64,000 nucleotides of DNA from Rhodococcus sp. SMB37 (lineage in GTDB: Bacteria; Actinomycetota; Actinomycetes; Mycobacteriales; Mycobacteriaceae), in assembly GCF_004345605.1 (NCBI RefSeq), contig NZ_SLVY01000004.1, positions 1 to 64,000 of the forward strand, in the 5' to 3' direction. Under the pieces are notes generated by a model, which saw nothing but the letters and a program-made list of their open reading frames with translations, was not told where the DNA came from and ran no database searches. How positions within the stretch are numbered: the first letter of the stretch is position 1; every line of letters starts with the position of its first letter. Made by a program: the position numbers and the translations under genes. Shown piece after piece: positions 49,958 through 62,536 of the stretch.

Positions 49958-50512
49958 ATGAGAAAAGCCATACCAACACTGTGCCTGTGTCTGCTGGTGG
50001 TTTTCGTAGGAATCCAGTTCGGTGCCGGCTGGTACGAGAAACTCGTGGTCGTCCCACTGTGGTCCGACGCTCCGCCCGACCGGATGCTCGGGATCATGCA
50101 CGACTCCGGCATGTACTCGGCCGGACGGGTGTTCTGGCCGTTCGTCTCGCCGGTAGTGGCACTTCTCGCGGTGGTGAACCTGGTACTGGCGTGGCGCGCG
50201 ACGTCACCGAACCGCCGATGGTGGCTGGCAGGTTCCTCACTGATGACCGTGTACGCCGTGTTCAGCTACGGATACTTCGTCCCGCAGATGCTGCTGTTCC
50301 AATCCGGCGGCGATCAGTGGTCGGCGCAGGAGATCGAGTCGTTCGCGACGTGGTGGACCGGCCTGAACTACGTGCGCATGCTCATCGGCGGCCTCGGCTG
50401 GTTGTGTGCGCTGCGGGCCCTGTCCCTCTCCTCGGCGCCGGAGGTTGAGGTGGAGGCACAACCCGAGACGGCAGAGTCCGGGCCGCATCGGATGCAGCCC
50501 GGACCCGGATGA
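49958..50512 (+). CDS. DUF1772-like four-helix membrane protein
   Basis: The protein is 184 residues with four predicted helices (about 5-22, 60-80, 92-112, 135-155), the pattern 'GAGWYEKLVVVPLW' after helix 1, and a polar Glu/Pro-rich tail. It resembles DUF1772 (anthrone-oxygenase-like) small membrane proteins, but this match is tentative. It is probably controlled by the divergent MarR protein. Its end is 12 bp from the convergent metG. Confidence 0.65.
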   Translation: MRKAIPTLCLCLLVVFVGIQFGAGWYEKLVVVPLWSDAPPDRMLGIMHDSGMYSAGRVFWPFVSPVVALLAVVNLVLAWRATSPNRRWWLAGSSLMTVYAVFSYGYFVPQMLLFQSGGDQWSAQEIESFATWWTGLNYVRMLIGGLGWLCALRALSLSSAPEVEVEAQPETAESGPHRMQPGPG

Positions 50513-50524
50513 CGCGTTGGGTGC

Positions 50525-52081
50525 TCAGTCCTCGTCGACGAAACGCGGGAACACCGGCGATGGTGCAGGTAGCGCGGTGCCCGGCACGAGACGTGTCGCG
50601 ATATCGGAGAACTGCCGGGCCTCCGGCCCCTGACCGAGCAGATCGAGGATCGTGGAGCCCGCATCCGGCATCACCGGCTGGACCAGGATGCCCACGACCC
50701 GCACCACCTCGAGCGTCACGTACAGCACCGTGGCCATCCGTGCGGGATCCGTCTTGCGCAGCACCCACGGCTCCTGCGCCGAGAAGTACCGGTTGGTCTC
50801 GCCGAGCACATGCCAGATCGCTTCGAGGCCGAGGTGGATCTGTTGTTCCTCGAACTCGGCGCGGACCTTCTCGAGCAGCGCATCGGCCTGCGCGAGCATC
50901 GCCTCGTCGTCGGTGGTGAACTCACCGGGCGTCGGAACCTGCCCGTCGAGATTCTTCGCGACCATCGTCAACGACCGCTGCGCGAGGTTGCCCAGATCGT
51001 TGGCGAGATCGGCGTTGATTCGGGTGACGATGGCCTCGTGGCTGTAACTGCCGTCCTGGCCGTACGAGATCTCGCGGAGCAGGAAGAAGCGCAGCGGATC
51101 GAGGCCGTACTTCTCGACCATCTCGATCGGGTCGACGACGTTGCCGACCGACTTCGACATCTTCTCGCCCTTGTTGAACAGGAAGCCGTGCACGAACACC
51201 CGCTTGGGCAGTTCGAGACCGGCCGACATGAGGAACGCCGGCCAGTACACAGTGTGGAAGCGGGTGATGTCCTTGCCGATGATGTGCAGATCGGCCGGCC
51301 AGTACCGCTTGTACGACTCCGACTCGGTGTTGGGGAAACCGGCGCCCGTGAGGTAGTTCGTCAGGGCGTCGACCCACACGTACATCACGTGATCGGGATG
51401 GCCGGGAACGGGCACACCCCAGTCGAAGGTGGTGCGGGAGATCGACAGGTCCTTGAGTCCGCCCGAGACGAAGCTGACGATCTCGTTGCGCCGTGTCGCG
51501 GGCGCGATGAACTCGGGATGCTCGTCGTAGAGTTTCAGGAGCTTGTCCTGGTACGCCGACAAGCGGAAGAAGTACGTCGATTCCTCGGTCCACTCGACCG
51601 GCGTGCCCGTGTCGGTGGACAGGCGCGACCCGTCGTCCTGCAGGGTGGTCTCGGCCTCGGTGTAGAACGCCTCGTCGCGCACCGAGTACCAGCCCGCGTA
51701 GGTGTCGAGGTAGATGTCGCCGTTGTCGACCATGCGCTGCCAGATCGCCTTGCTGGCCTCGAGGTGATCGTCGTCGGTGGTGCGGATGAACCGGTCGTAC
51801 GAGACGTTGAGGAACTTGTCGAGAGCCTCGAAGACATCGGAGTTGCGCCGCGCGAGTTCCGTGACGGAGATGCCTTCCTTCGACGCCGTCTGCTGCATCT
51901 TCAAGCCGTGCTCGTCGGTGCCGGTGAGGAACCGGACGTCGAAGCCGTCGAGGCGCTTGAATCGCGCGAGAGCGTCGGTGGAGATGTACTCGTACGCGTG
52001 CCCGATGTGCGGGACCCCGTTGGGGTACGCAATCGCGGTGGTCACGTAGTACGGCGGTCGGGTGGGATCAGCGGCAGTCAT
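50525..52081 (-). CDS. metG: Methionyl-tRNA synthetase
   Basis: The protein is 518 residues from ATG 52081; an ATG at 52090 would add three residues. Class I signature '[20 protein letters not shown]' (HIGH) and '[14 protein letters not shown]' (KMSKS) are intact. No zinc knuckle with four cysteines is seen in the CP domain, matching the zinc-free single-knuckle M. tuberculosis form. It charges tRNA-Met. It diverges from tatD with 22 bp between start codons. Confidence 0.95.
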   Translation of the reverse strand: MTAADPTRPPYYVTTAIAYPNGVPHIGHAYEYISTDALARFKRLDGFDVRFLTGTDEHGLKMQQTASKEGISVTELARRNSDVFEALDKFLNVSYDRFIRTTDDDHLEASKAIWQRMVDNGDIYLDTYAGWYSVRDEAFYTEAETTLQDDGSRLSTDTGTPVEWTEESTYFFRLSAYQDKLLKLYDEHPEFIAPATRRNEIVSFVSGGLKDLSISRTTFDWGVPVPGHPDHVMYVWVDALTNYLTGAGFPNTESESYKRYWPADLHIIGKDITRFHTVYWPAFLMSAGLELPKRVFVHGFLFNKGEKMSKSVGNVVDPIEMVEKYGLDPLRFFLLREISYGQDGSYSHEAIVTRINADLANDLGNLAQRSLTMVAKNLDGQVPTPGEFTTDDEAMLAQADALLEKVRAEFEEQQIHLGLEAIWHVLGETNRYFSAQEPWVLRKTDPARMATVLYVTLEVVRVVGILVQPVMPDAGSTILDLLGQGPEARQFSDIATRLVPGTALPAPSPVFPRFVDED

Positions 52082-52103
52082 GATGGCCATTACTTTATAG
52101 GGC

Positions 52104-52934
52104 GTGAGTAGAAGTCGTCCCGCCCCCGAAGCCCCGGAACCGCTGGCACCCCTCGTCGATGCCCATACCCACCTCGATGCGTGCGGTGCGGTCGATGCTG
52201 CGACCACCGCGGCGATCGTGGACCGGGCGGCCGCGGTGGGTGTCGGTCGGGTGGTCACGGTCGCCGACGACCTCGCCGCCGCGCAGTTCGCGGTGCGAGC
52301 CGCGCACTGGGACCCGCGGGTGTTCGCGGCCGTGGCGATCCATCCCACGCGAGCGAACAGCCTCGACGATGCGACACGCGCCGAGATCGAGCGGCTCGCC
52401 GCCGACCCGCGGTGCGTCGCGGTGGGGGAGACCGGCCTCGATCTGTACTGGCCGGGCAAACTCGACGGTTGCGCCGAACCTGCCGAGCAGGAAGAGGGAT
52501 TCCGCTGGCACATCGATCTCGCGAAGCGCCTCGGCAAGCCGCTGATGATCCACAACCGCGAGGCCGATGACGATCTGCTGCGGGTACTGCACGACGAGGG
52601 TGCGCCCGAGACCGTGATCTTCCACTGCTTCTCGTCGGGTCCCGAGATGGCGCAGGCGTGCGTCGACGCCGGCTACCACCTGAGTTTCTCGGGCACCGTC
52701 AGTTTCAAGAACGCCAAGGCGCTGCGCGAGGCCGCGCCCCGCGTGCCGCGCGAGCAGGTCCTCGTCGAGACCGACGCGCCGTTCCTTACCCCGCATCCGT
52801 TCCGGGGCGCACCCAACGAGTCGTACTGTCTGCCCTACACGGTGCGGGCCCTCGCAGAGGTGCGCGGCGACGACGCGCTGGAACTCGCCGCAGCGACTAC
52901 TGTGAATGCCGAACGGGTGTACGGACTTTCGTGA
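52104..52934 (+). CDS. tatD: TatD-family metal-dependent hydrolase
   Basis: The protein is 276 residues from GTG 52104. The metal-binding '[12 protein letters not shown]', '[15 protein letters not shown]', '[12 protein letters not shown]', 'IFHCFSSG' and '[20 protein letters not shown]' are all present. TatD proteins are 3'-5' DNA exonucleases or peptidase-like hydrolases. A TACTTTATAG -10-like stretch lies only 4-13 bp before the GTG, so the mRNA may be leaderless. Confidence 0.93.
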   Translation: MSRSRPAPEAPEPLAPLVDAHTHLDACGAVDAATTAAIVDRAAAVGVGRVVTVADDLAAAQFAVRAAHWDPRVFAAVAIHPTRANSLDDATRAEIERLAADPRCVAVGETGLDLYWPGKLDGCAEPAEQEEGFRWHIDLAKRLGKPLMIHNREADDDLLRVLHDEGAPETVIFHCFSSGPEMAQACVDAGYHLSFSGTVSFKNAKALREAAPRVPREQVLVETDAPFLTPHPFRGAPNESYCLPYTVRALAEVRGDDALELAAATTVNAERVYGLS

Positions 52935-52976
52935 AGAGGCCCTGCATCGGCACTGCGGACGTGAGACCGTGGCTGC

Positions 52977-54035
52977 ATGCACAACTTCGTCTACACGGCA
53001 CAACCGGCCCGGGTGATCTTCGGTATGGGCACCGCGTCGACGGTCGGCGACGAGGTTCGCCGACTCGGTAGATCGCGCGTGTTGCTGCTCGGTGGCGAAC
53101 ACGTGCGTCCGCAGGCGGATCTCGTCGAACGTGCGCTCGGGTCGTTGCAGGTGGCGCGGTTCGACGGTGCGGTGATGCACACGCCCGTCTCCGTGACCGA
53201 GCGTGTTCTGAAGTACGTCACCGAACATCAGGCCGATGCGGTCGTCGCCGTCGGTGGTGGATCGACCACAGGTCTGGCGAAGGCGTTGGCCGTGCGAACC
53301 GGGATCGATCAGGTGATCCTGCCGACCACCTACGCAGGTTCGGAGGTCACGCCCACGCTCGGAGAGACTGCGGACGGGGTGAAGACGACGCGGTCGTCGC
53401 CCGACATCCTGCCGGAGACGGTGATCTACGACGTGGAGTTCAGTGCCGGTCTGCCGGTGCCGATGGCCGTCACCAGCGCCGTCAATGCGTTGGCACACGC
53501 GGTGGAAGCGTTGTATGCCGAGCACGCCAATCCCATCGTCGACGCCCTCGGGTTGCAGGCGATCGCCTCGATCGGCAGAGGACTTCCTGCGCTCGGTGTG
53601 GACGGGGCGGACCTCGAGGGCCGCTCCGATCTGTTGCTCGCCGCGTGGTTGTCGGGGGTGTGCCTCGGGTCGGTGGGGATGGCCCTGCATCACAAGTTGT
53701 GTCACGTTCTCGGTGGATCGTTCGATCTTCCGCACGCCCCGACACACACTGTGATGTTGCCCCACGTCATGGCCTACAACGCGCCGTCGGTCCCGGGTGT
53801 GATGGCCGGAATCGCCGAAGTGCTCGACGTGGACAGCGCACCCGCCGGTGTCTACGACCTCATCGTTTCTGCGGGAGGGCCGACGACTCTTGCGGATCTC
53901 GGTATGCGTGAGGCCGATCTCGACGACGCCGCACGGCGGGCGACCGAGAAGACATATCCGAATCCGAGGGAGGTGACGTACGTGGGGGTGCGCCGACTGC
54001 TCGGCGAGGCGTTCTCCGGGACACGTCCGGAGTGA
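52977..54035 (+). CDS. Maleylacetate reductase-like iron-containing dehydrogenase
   Basis: The protein is 352 residues of the group III (iron) alcohol dehydrogenase fold, typical length for maleylacetate reductase. It shows 'VVAVGGGSTTGLAKALAVRT', 'ILPTTYAGSEVTPTLGETAD', 'KTTRSSPDILPETVIYDVEF', 'NALAHAVEALYAEHANPIVD' and 'MALHHKLCHVLGGSFDLPHA' with metal His residues. It reduces maleylacetate to 3-oxoadipate in aromatic or chloroaromatic breakdown. No hydroxyquinol or chlorocatechol dioxygenase is next to it, which is unusual, and it interrupts the tatD-rpfB order. The start follows tatD by 43 bp, so they may share a transcript. Confidence 0.88.
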   Translation: MHNFVYTAQPARVIFGMGTASTVGDEVRRLGRSRVLLLGGEHVRPQADLVERALGSLQVARFDGAVMHTPVSVTERVLKYVTEHQADAVVAVGGGSTTGLAKALAVRTGIDQVILPTTYAGSEVTPTLGETADGVKTTRSSPDILPETVIYDVEFSAGLPVPMAVTSAVNALAHAVEALYAEHANPIVDALGLQAIASIGRGLPALGVDGADLEGRSDLLLAAWLSGVCLGSVGMALHHKLCHVLGGSFDLPHAPTHTVMLPHVMAYNAPSVPGVMAGIAEVLDVDSAPAGVYDLIVSAGGPTTLADLGMREADLDDAARRATEKTYPNPREVTYVGVRRLLGEAFSGTRPE

Positions 54036-54089
54036 CTCCGGCGACATGGTCGCCTTTCAGTTGAACCTACAACCTTCGGCCTGTTACTT

Positions 54090-54107
54090 TGGTTGAACAG
54101 TCAACCA
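54090..54107. promoter_or_regulatory. Palindrome upstream of doxX
   Basis: TGGTTGA-ACAG-TCAACCA is a perfect 7-4-7 inverted repeat, 38 bp upstream of the doxX ATG. A half copy (GTTGAACCTACAAC) lies about 20 bp before it. It is a likely repressor site, and no regulator gene is adjacent. Confidence 0.65.
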
Positions 54108-54144
54108 GAAGGGGCCTTTCGGCCTCGGAACCGAAAGGCTTTCC

Positions 54145-54609
54145 ATGAACGTTTCCTTCGTCCGCGACATCGGCATCCTGATCGCACGGGTCGGCCTCGG
54201 CGCGATCCTCCTGACCCACGGGCTTCAGAAGCTCACGGTGTGGGGCCAGTCCGGCACCGCTGCGGCGTTCGAGGGGATGGGCGTGCCCGCGCCTTCCCTG
54301 GGCGCATTCGTCGCGACCTGGGTCGAGATCCTCGGCGGTATCGCGCTGATCCTCGGTCTGTTGGTCCCCGTCTTCGGTGCCCTGCTGTTCGCCGTCATGG
54401 CAGGCGCGTTCGTCATCGTTCACGTCGGTAACGGCGTGTACGTGGCCGACGGCGGCTTCGAACTCGTCGCCGCGCTCGGCCTCGGAGCACTGCTCCTCGC
54501 TGTAGTGGGTGCGGGACGTTTCAGTGTCGACCACTTCCTCGCGCCGAAGCTCCCGTTCCTCTCGCGGGAAGCTCCGGTGCAGCGGGAACCGGCTCGTAGC
54601 GCCGCGTGA
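54145..54609 (+). CDS. doxX: DoxX family membrane protein
   Basis: The protein is 154 residues with four helices: 'ILIARVGLGAILLTHGLQKL', then 'LGAFVATWVEILGGIALILG', 'GALLFAVMAGAFVIVHV' and 'AALGLGALLLAVVGAG'. DoxX proteins of this group act in redox or thiol-oxidant detoxification with SseA and SodA in mycobacteria. The palindrome just upstream suggests that a repressor from elsewhere controls it. A terminator follows. Confidence 0.9.
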   Translation: MNVSFVRDIGILIARVGLGAILLTHGLQKLTVWGQSGTAAAFEGMGVPAPSLGAFVATWVEILGGIALILGLLVPVFGALLFAVMAGAFVIVHVGNGVYVADGGFELVAALGLGALLLAVVGAGRFSVDHFLAPKLPFLSREAPVQREPARSAA

Positions 54610-54648
54610 TCGATCTCGGTGGTCGCAGAGGCGACTGCCGATAGCAGC

Positions 54649-54696
54649 CGAAGGGCGCATCGCAGGTGATTTCCGGTCACCGCGATGCGCCCTTCG
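54649..54696 (+). terminator. Terminator after doxX
   Basis: A 15-bp perfect stem (54649-54663 with 54682-54696), an 18-nt loop and a T-rich tail (CTTGTTTTC) lie 40 bp after the stop. It isolates doxX from rpfB. Confidence 0.75.
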
Positions 54697-54699
54697 CTT

Positions 54700-56109
<1,410 letters not shown>

Positions 56110-56148
56110 GACGACATGCCGTCTACTCCGGTGCGCTAGGTTCGCCTC

Positions 56149-57054
56149 GTGCAAGCAGACGATTCAGACGCCACCCCGGCTTCTCCGCGCGGCCTCGCCG
56201 CGTTGCTCGGACCCGCAGAGGTCCGGACGCTCGCGGAGGAGTTCGGGGTGCGTCCGACGAAACAACTCGGTCAGAACTTCGTGCATGACGCCAACACGGT
56301 GCGGCGCATCGTGTCGGCCGCAGGAGTCGGCCGCGACGACGTGGTGCTCGAGGTCGGGCCAGGGCTGGGGTCTTTGACCCTGGCCCTGCTCGACGTCGTC
56401 GACCGTGTGGTCGCGGTGGAGATCGACCCCAGGCTGGCCGAGCGGTTGCCCGCGACGGTCGCTGCTCGTGCCCCGCAGCTCGCTGATCGCCTCGACGTGG
56501 TGCCGATGGATGCGATGAAGGTATCGATCGCCGATCTTCCGTCGCAACCGACCGCGCTCGTCGCGAATCTTCCTTACAACGTGGCGGTTCCGGTGCTGTT
56601 GCACCTCTTCGCCGAAATCCCCTCGCTGCGCACCGCTCTGGTGATGGTGCAGCTGGAAGTGGCTGATCGCCTTGCCGCGCAACCGGGCAGCAAGGTCTAC
56701 GGCGTGCCGAGTGTGAAGGCCCGCTACTTCGGCGATGTTCGCCGCGCGGGCTCGGTCGGGCGTTCGGTGTTCTGGCCTGTGCCGAAGGTCGAGTCGGGTC
56801 TCGTACGCATCGACCGCTACGAAAACCCGCCGTGGCCCACCGATCCGGGGCATCGCAAGACCGTGTTCGCCGCGGTCGATGCTGCATTCGCTCAGCGCCG
56901 CAAGACGTTGCGTGCCGCATTGAGCGGTTGGGCGGGATCGCCCGCCGAGGCGCAGCGGCGCCTTGTCGCAGCGGGTATCGAACCGTCGACACGGGGGGAG
57001 CGGCTCGATGCTGCGGCATTCGTCCGGCTCGCCACGATCGGAAATGAGGGCTGA
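56149..57054 (+). CDS. ksgA: 16S rRNA dimethyladenosine transferase
   Basis: The protein is 301 residues from GTG 56149. Motifs: '[20 protein letters not shown]', SAM motif '[20 protein letters not shown]', motif IV '[20 protein letters not shown]' and '[14 protein letters not shown]'. It dimethylates two adjacent adenosines in helix 45 of 16S rRNA late in 30S assembly. Loss gives kasugamycin resistance in other bacteria. Confidence 0.95.
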   Translation: MQADDSDATPASPRGLAALLGPAEVRTLAEEFGVRPTKQLGQNFVHDANTVRRIVSAAGVGRDDVVLEVGPGLGSLTLALLDVVDRVVAVEIDPRLAERLPATVAARAPQLADRLDVVPMDAMKVSIADLPSQPTALVANLPYNVAVPVLLHLFAEIPSLRTALVMVQLEVADRLAAQPGSKVYGVPSVKARYFGDVRRAGSVGRSVFWPVPKVESGLVRIDRYENPPWPTDPGHRKTVFAAVDAAFAQRRKTLRAALSGWAGSPAEAQRRLVAAGIEPSTRGERLDAAAFVRLATIGNEG

Positions 57055-57274
57055 GTCACCGTACGGTGGCATCGGGGCGCGATGTGTGGTCTACTTGAGT
57101 CTGGTCGTTAGGTAGTGTGTTTGTGGTTAACCCTCGCACATTTCTAGTTGCGAGCGGATGCGATACCACCACGGAATCGGTTCAGCCGTCGAGTGACAGA
57201 CCCGGAAGTCGAGACCGACTTCCGACGAGACAGGACGGCGAACGAGCCTCCTGCCTGCAAGTGAAGGAACAGCA
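57055..57274 (+). promoter_or_regulatory. Leader region of the cold-shock gene
   Basis: These 220 bp have no gene. They contain a perfect hairpin GGAAGTCG-AGAC-CGACTTCC (57204-57223) 51 bp before the start codon, and GAAGGA before the ATG. Long structured leaders are usual for cspA-type mRNAs and control translation at low temperature, though no promoter could be fixed here. Confidence 0.45.
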
Positions 57275-57478
57275 ATGGCTGAAGGTACTGTGAAGTGGTT
57301 CAACGGCGAAAAGGGCTTCGGCTTCATCGCTCCGGCCGATGGTTCGGCTGACGTCTTCGTGCACTTCTCCGAGATCCAGGGCCGCGGCTTCCGCACCCTC
57401 GAGGAGAACCAGCGCGTGAGCTTCGAGATCGGCCAGGGCCAGAAGGGCCCGCAGGCCACCGGTGTCAACGTCATCTGA
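57275..57478 (+). CDS. cspA: CspA-family cold-shock protein
   Basis: The protein is 67 residues: '[20 protein letters not shown]' with the RNP1 motif (KGFGFI) and '[10 protein letters not shown]' (RNP2). The single S1-like cold-shock domain binds single-stranded RNA and DNA as an RNA chaperone. This is the usual actinobacterial CspA. A strong terminator follows. ksgA upstream may be read into it. Confidence 0.95.
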   Translation: MAEGTVKWFNGEKGFGFIAPADGSADVFVHFSEIQGRGFRTLEENQRVSFEIGQGQKGPQATGVNVI

Positions 57479-57492
57479 CACAGGCTTCTCAT

Positions 57493-57531
57493 CAGCAGGG
57501 CCGGCACCCGTTTCGGGTGCCGGCCCTGCTG
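57493..57531 (+). terminator. Terminator after cspA
   Basis: A perfect 18-bp stem (57493-57510 with 57514-57531) has a TTT loop, followed by a TGTTCGTTTG tail. It is shared with the convergent small secreted-protein gene. Confidence 0.88.
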
Positions 57532-57558
57532 TGTTCGTTTGTCGAGAATCGAACTGCG

Positions 57559-57828
57559 TCAGCCGATGACGGCGCCGTGCCCGACGATGCCGACATCCGA
57601 GGAACCGGTCGACGAGCCCGTCCCGTCGGCCGAACCGGTGGCGATCCCAGCGGATCCCGTCGGCGGGTTCACGCAGTCGACCATGTTCAACGAACGCAGG
57701 ACGAGGTCGCCCAGGGAGCACACGCGAGGTGCAGGTGCAGGCTCAGCTGATGCGGTGCCTGCTGTACCCAGGGCAGCTGCCAGTGCGAACGCGCTGACCG
57801 CGACGGTGCTTCGCAGAACTCGTCTCAT
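57559..57828 (-). CDS. Small secreted protein
   Basis: The protein is 89 residues from ATG 57828, with GGAGGG upstream. A signal peptide ('MRRVLRSTVAVSAFALAAAL', cleavage after 'TASA') leaves about 58 residues with two Cys (in 'RVCSL' and 'VDCVN') and a Gly/Ser/Thr-rich tail. The two cysteines could form a disulphide. I do not recognise a family; short exported proteins with a Cys pair are common in mycolata. Confidence 0.7.
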   Translation of the reverse strand: MRRVLRSTVAVSAFALAAALGTAGTASAEPAPAPRVCSLGDLVLRSLNMVDCVNPPTGSAGIATGSADGTGSSTGSSDVGIVGHGAVIG

Positions 57829-57895
57829 GTATTCCCTCCAGATCCGACGCCGGTGATGTGATGACGGCGATCGCCCGAGCATAGATGCGCTGGGG

Positions 57896-58864
57896 TCACG
57901 CGCGCGAGTACCTGTCGGCGAGAAACCGGAGACGCTCACTCTGCGCCCGGCAGGCGTCGCGCAGGCCGGCAGGTTCGAGCACAGTGAAGTTCACGTCGAA
58001 GGCGACGAGCCACTCGGCGATACCGTCGAGCGACCGTCCGCCGAGCACGATCGCGCAGGTTTCGGCGTCGATCTGCTCGAGGCTTCCCCACCTGTCGTCG
58101 ACCATCGGGGTGATGGTCTCGAACGGCGCGTGCAGCAGCACCCTTGCGGTCACCGGCGCCGCGCCGCGCGCGATGCCGCGCGAGACGAACTCTGCCGCCC
58201 CTCCCGGTGGAAGCTCGCGCGGAACGAACCGCGGGCCGGTGGGGATCTTCGGCTCCATGCGATCCACGCGGAACGAGCGCCAATCGTCGCGTGCGAGATC
58301 CCACGCCACGAGATACCAGCGCAGTCCCGCGCGCACCACCCGATACGGCTCCACTTCCCGCCGCGACGACGTGCCGTCGTGTGTGCGGTAGTCGAAGCGC
58401 AGACGCTCGTGGTTGTGGCACACGGTCGTCACGGTCGCGAGCAGTTCTGCATCGACCGCGGAGGCAACCGGACCATGATCGACGACATCGACCTTCAGGG
58501 CCTCGAGTCGATGCTGCAACCGTGAGGGCATGACCTGCCGCAGTTTTGCGAGAGCGCGAGTCTCGGCGTCGCCGATGCCGGTGACCGCGTCGTTGGTGCC
58601 GGAGCGCAACGCGAGTGCGACGGCCACGACCTCGTCGTCGTCGAGCAGCAAAGGCGGCATCTCGGCGCCCGCGCCGAGCCGGTATCCACCGCCGACGCCG
58701 ACATTCGCGTCGACGGGGTATCCGAGGTCGCGGAGCTTCTCGACATCGCGCCGGACCGTGCGGGTGGTGATCTGCAGCCGCTCGGCAAGCTCGGTGCCGG
58801 ACCATTCCCGTCGCATCTGCAGGAGCGACAGGAGACGCAACAAACGGGCGGAGGTTTCGCGCAT
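57896..58864 (-). CDS. WYL-domain transcriptional regulator (DeoR/YafY-like)
   Basis: The protein is 322 residues. An N-terminal HTH_11-type winged helix ('LLQMRREWSGTELAERLQIT', 'TRTVRRDVEKLRDLGYPVDA') precedes the WYL domain (about 140-225, 'RVVRAGLRWYLVAWDLARDD') and a C-terminal WCX extension. WYL domains bind nucleic-acid-type or other ligands. Its upstream gap has ACGGA-CAGTT-TCCGT, a likely autoregulatory palindrome, before ispE. Confidence 0.92.
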   Translation of the reverse strand: MRETSARLLRLLSLLQMRREWSGTELAERLQITTRTVRRDVEKLRDLGYPVDANVGVGGGYRLGAGAEMPPLLLDDDEVVAVALALRSGTNDAVTGIGDAETRALAKLRQVMPSRLQHRLEALKVDVVDHGPVASAVDAELLATVTTVCHNHERLRFDYRTHDGTSSRREVEPYRVVRAGLRWYLVAWDLARDDWRSFRVDRMEPKIPTGPRFVPRELPPGGAAEFVSRGIARGAAPVTARVLLHAPFETITPMVDDRWGSLEQIDAETCAIVLGGRSLDGIAEWLVAFDVNFTVLEPAGLRDACRAQSERLRFLADRYSRA

Positions 58865-58950
58865 GATCAGACTGTGTCACGGATAACGGACAGTTTCCGT
58901 CCTCGATTGTGGGCATTGCTGGGGTCGCAGCGCGGGTAAGCTGTGTATTC

Positions 58951-59877
58951 GTGCTGTCCGTCGTTCCCGCCTCCGTCACCGTGCGGGCTCCTTCCAAGGT
59001 CAACCTGCACCTCGCGGTCGGGGACCTACGCCCCGACGGCTACCACGACCTGCGCACAGTGTTCCAAGCGCTGTCGCTGCACGACGAGGTGACCGTCGCC
59101 CCCGCCGACACCCTCCGCGTCGAGGTCCGTGGCCCCGACGCGGCGTCGGTGCCCACCGATTCGTCGAACCTCGTCTGGCGCGCCGCGGAGATGGTCGCCG
59201 AACGCGCCGGGCGCACTCCCGACGTCGTGATCACCATCGACAAGGGGATACCTGTGGCCGGAGGCATGGCCGGCGGTAGCGCCGATGCGGCCGCTACGCT
59301 CGTTGCCCTCGACGCGCTGTGGGGGCTCGGTGCCGGCCGCAGCGATCTCGACGAGATCGCCGCCCAGCTCGGCAGCGACGTCAACTTCTGTCTGCACGGC
59401 AACACCGCGCTCGGAACCGGACGCGGCGAACAACTCGTGCCCGTCCTGTCTCGCGGCACCTTCCATTGGGTGCTCGCGATCGCGAAGGACGGCCTGTCCA
59501 CTCCCGTCGTCTTCCGCGAACTCGATCGACTGCGCGCGAACGGTGATCCGCAGCGCGTGGGCGACGCCGACGAGTTGCTGCACGCGCTCGGCGCCGGCGA
59601 CCCACACGCGCTCGCTCCGCTGCTCGGCAACGACCTGCAGTCGGCCGCGCTGTCGCTGAACCCGGCGCTGCGCCGCACGCTTCGGGCAGGGGTCGAAGCG
59701 GGAGCTCTCGCCGGCATCGTGTCCGGCTCCGGGCCCACCTGCGCGTTCCTCGTCGACGATCAACGCGCCGCCGTCGAGGTGAGCGCCGAACTCTCAGGCG
59801 CCGGGGTGTGCCGAACCGTGCGTATCGCGTCGGGTCCGGTGCCGGGCACGCGCGTCGTCGATCCCGCTCGACCCTGA
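58951..59877 (+). CDS. ispE: 4-diphosphocytidyl-2-C-methyl-D-erythritol kinase
   Basis: The protein is 308 residues from GTG 58951 ('[20 protein letters not shown]'). GHMP kinase motif '[20 protein letters not shown]', '[20 protein letters not shown]' and C-terminal '[13 protein letters not shown]' are clear. It is the fourth step of the MEP isoprenoid pathway, phosphorylating CDP-ME. The following ABC-F gene starts 51 bp later and may be cotranscribed. Confidence 0.96.
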   Translation: MLSVVPASVTVRAPSKVNLHLAVGDLRPDGYHDLRTVFQALSLHDEVTVAPADTLRVEVRGPDAASVPTDSSNLVWRAAEMVAERAGRTPDVVITIDKGIPVAGGMAGGSADAAATLVALDALWGLGAGRSDLDEIAAQLGSDVNFCLHGNTALGTGRGEQLVPVLSRGTFHWVLAIAKDGLSTPVVFRELDRLRANGDPQRVGDADELLHALGAGDPHALAPLLGNDLQSAALSLNPALRRTLRAGVEAGALAGIVSGSGPTCAFLVDDQRAAVEVSAELSGAGVCRTVRIASGPVPGTRVVDPARP

Positions 59878-59927
59878 CACTCCCAAACCGATACACCGAT
59901 ACACAACTCCGGAAGGCTCTGCACCAC

Positions 59928-61715
<1,788 letters not shown>

Positions 61716-61881
61716 CCTTCTGTCGGCGCGTCCGCGCGTGCCCTGAGCGAATGTACCCTCCGTCTCGTTGGATCGACTGGGTGCGCCATTCACTCACCGG
61801 AACTGTGCGCGGACCGAGGCTCCGCGTCGAAGGCCCGCGGTGCAGCACCGTGCACGCCGAACACGAGCACGCTCTCTTCTC

Positions 61882-61904
61882 TTGACCTCGAGTCAACTCG
61901 AGGT
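61882..61904 (+). promoter_or_regulatory. MerR/SoxR-like operator-promoter
   Basis: A perfect 9-2-9 palindrome ACCTCGAGT-CA-ACTCGAGGT (61885-61904) overlaps a TTGACC -35 element (61882-61887). It is close to the SoxR/MerR-type box CCTCAAGTTAACTTGAGG, and lies in the same place over the spacer. It is 46 bp upstream of the next ATG. No MerR-family gene is in the window, so a distant regulator is implied. Confidence 0.75.
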
Positions 61905-61950
61905 TGCAGGCTGGGCACAGTCAGTTGAACCCGCCCAAGAGGAGAGCAAC

Positions 61951-62388
61951 ATGTCTGTCACCCGAACATCTTCTGTTTCATCGGCATCCGTGTGGTCGCG
62001 CGACTACGGACGTCCCACGATCGTCGTCGCTTCGGTCCTCGCCGCGTTGGTCGCCAACCTCGTGCTCTGGCTGGTGGGGCTGCTGGCCGGTGGATCGTTC
62101 GAGCACACCGACGCCGGGGCGATCGTCAGTGCGGCGCCGGGTGGTGTGGTGCTCATGACCGTCGTCCCCCTCGCGGCCGGGCTCACCGTCGCAGCGTTGC
62201 TGAGCCTGTGGTGGAATCCGATCGTGCGGATCGCGCAGGTCGTCGGTGCGCTCCTGCCGCTCGCGACCATCGCAGGAACTCTCAGCGCGGACTTCGACGC
62301 GGCGAGCACTGTGATGCTCGTCCTGATGCACGTCGTCATCGCTGCGGTGGCGGTGCTCGGGCTCGAGAAGATGCGCGTGCGCATCTAG
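61951..62388 (+). CDS. DUF6069-like membrane protein
   Basis: The protein is 145 residues with AGAGGAGAG before the ATG. It has four predicted helices ('VVASVLAALVANLVLWLVGL', 'GGVVLMTVVPLAAGLTVAAL', 'VVGALLPLATIAGTLSADFD', 'LMHVVIAAVAVLGLEKM'). This is the DUF6069 pattern of small actinobacterial membrane proteins of unknown function. The MerR/SoxR-like promoter upstream suggests induction by oxidative stress, a redox-cycling drug or a metal. Confidence 0.75.
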   Translation: MSVTRTSSVSSASVWSRDYGRPTIVVASVLAALVANLVLWLVGLLAGGSFEHTDAGAIVSAAPGGVVLMTVVPLAAGLTVAALLSLWWNPIVRIAQVVGALLPLATIAGTLSADFDAASTVMLVLMHVVIAAVAVLGLEKMRVRI

Positions 62389-62536
62389 TGCGACACCGCT
62401 CGTGCCGTCCGGTCCCGATCCTGCCGTCCGGGGCCGGACGGCGACGGAACGTTGCATACTGGACCTGGAGCGAACCGACCGGGGGACTGCCCGATCCCGG
62501 AGTCAACCGGCCGTCCTGACAGGCAGGGTGGTCACG

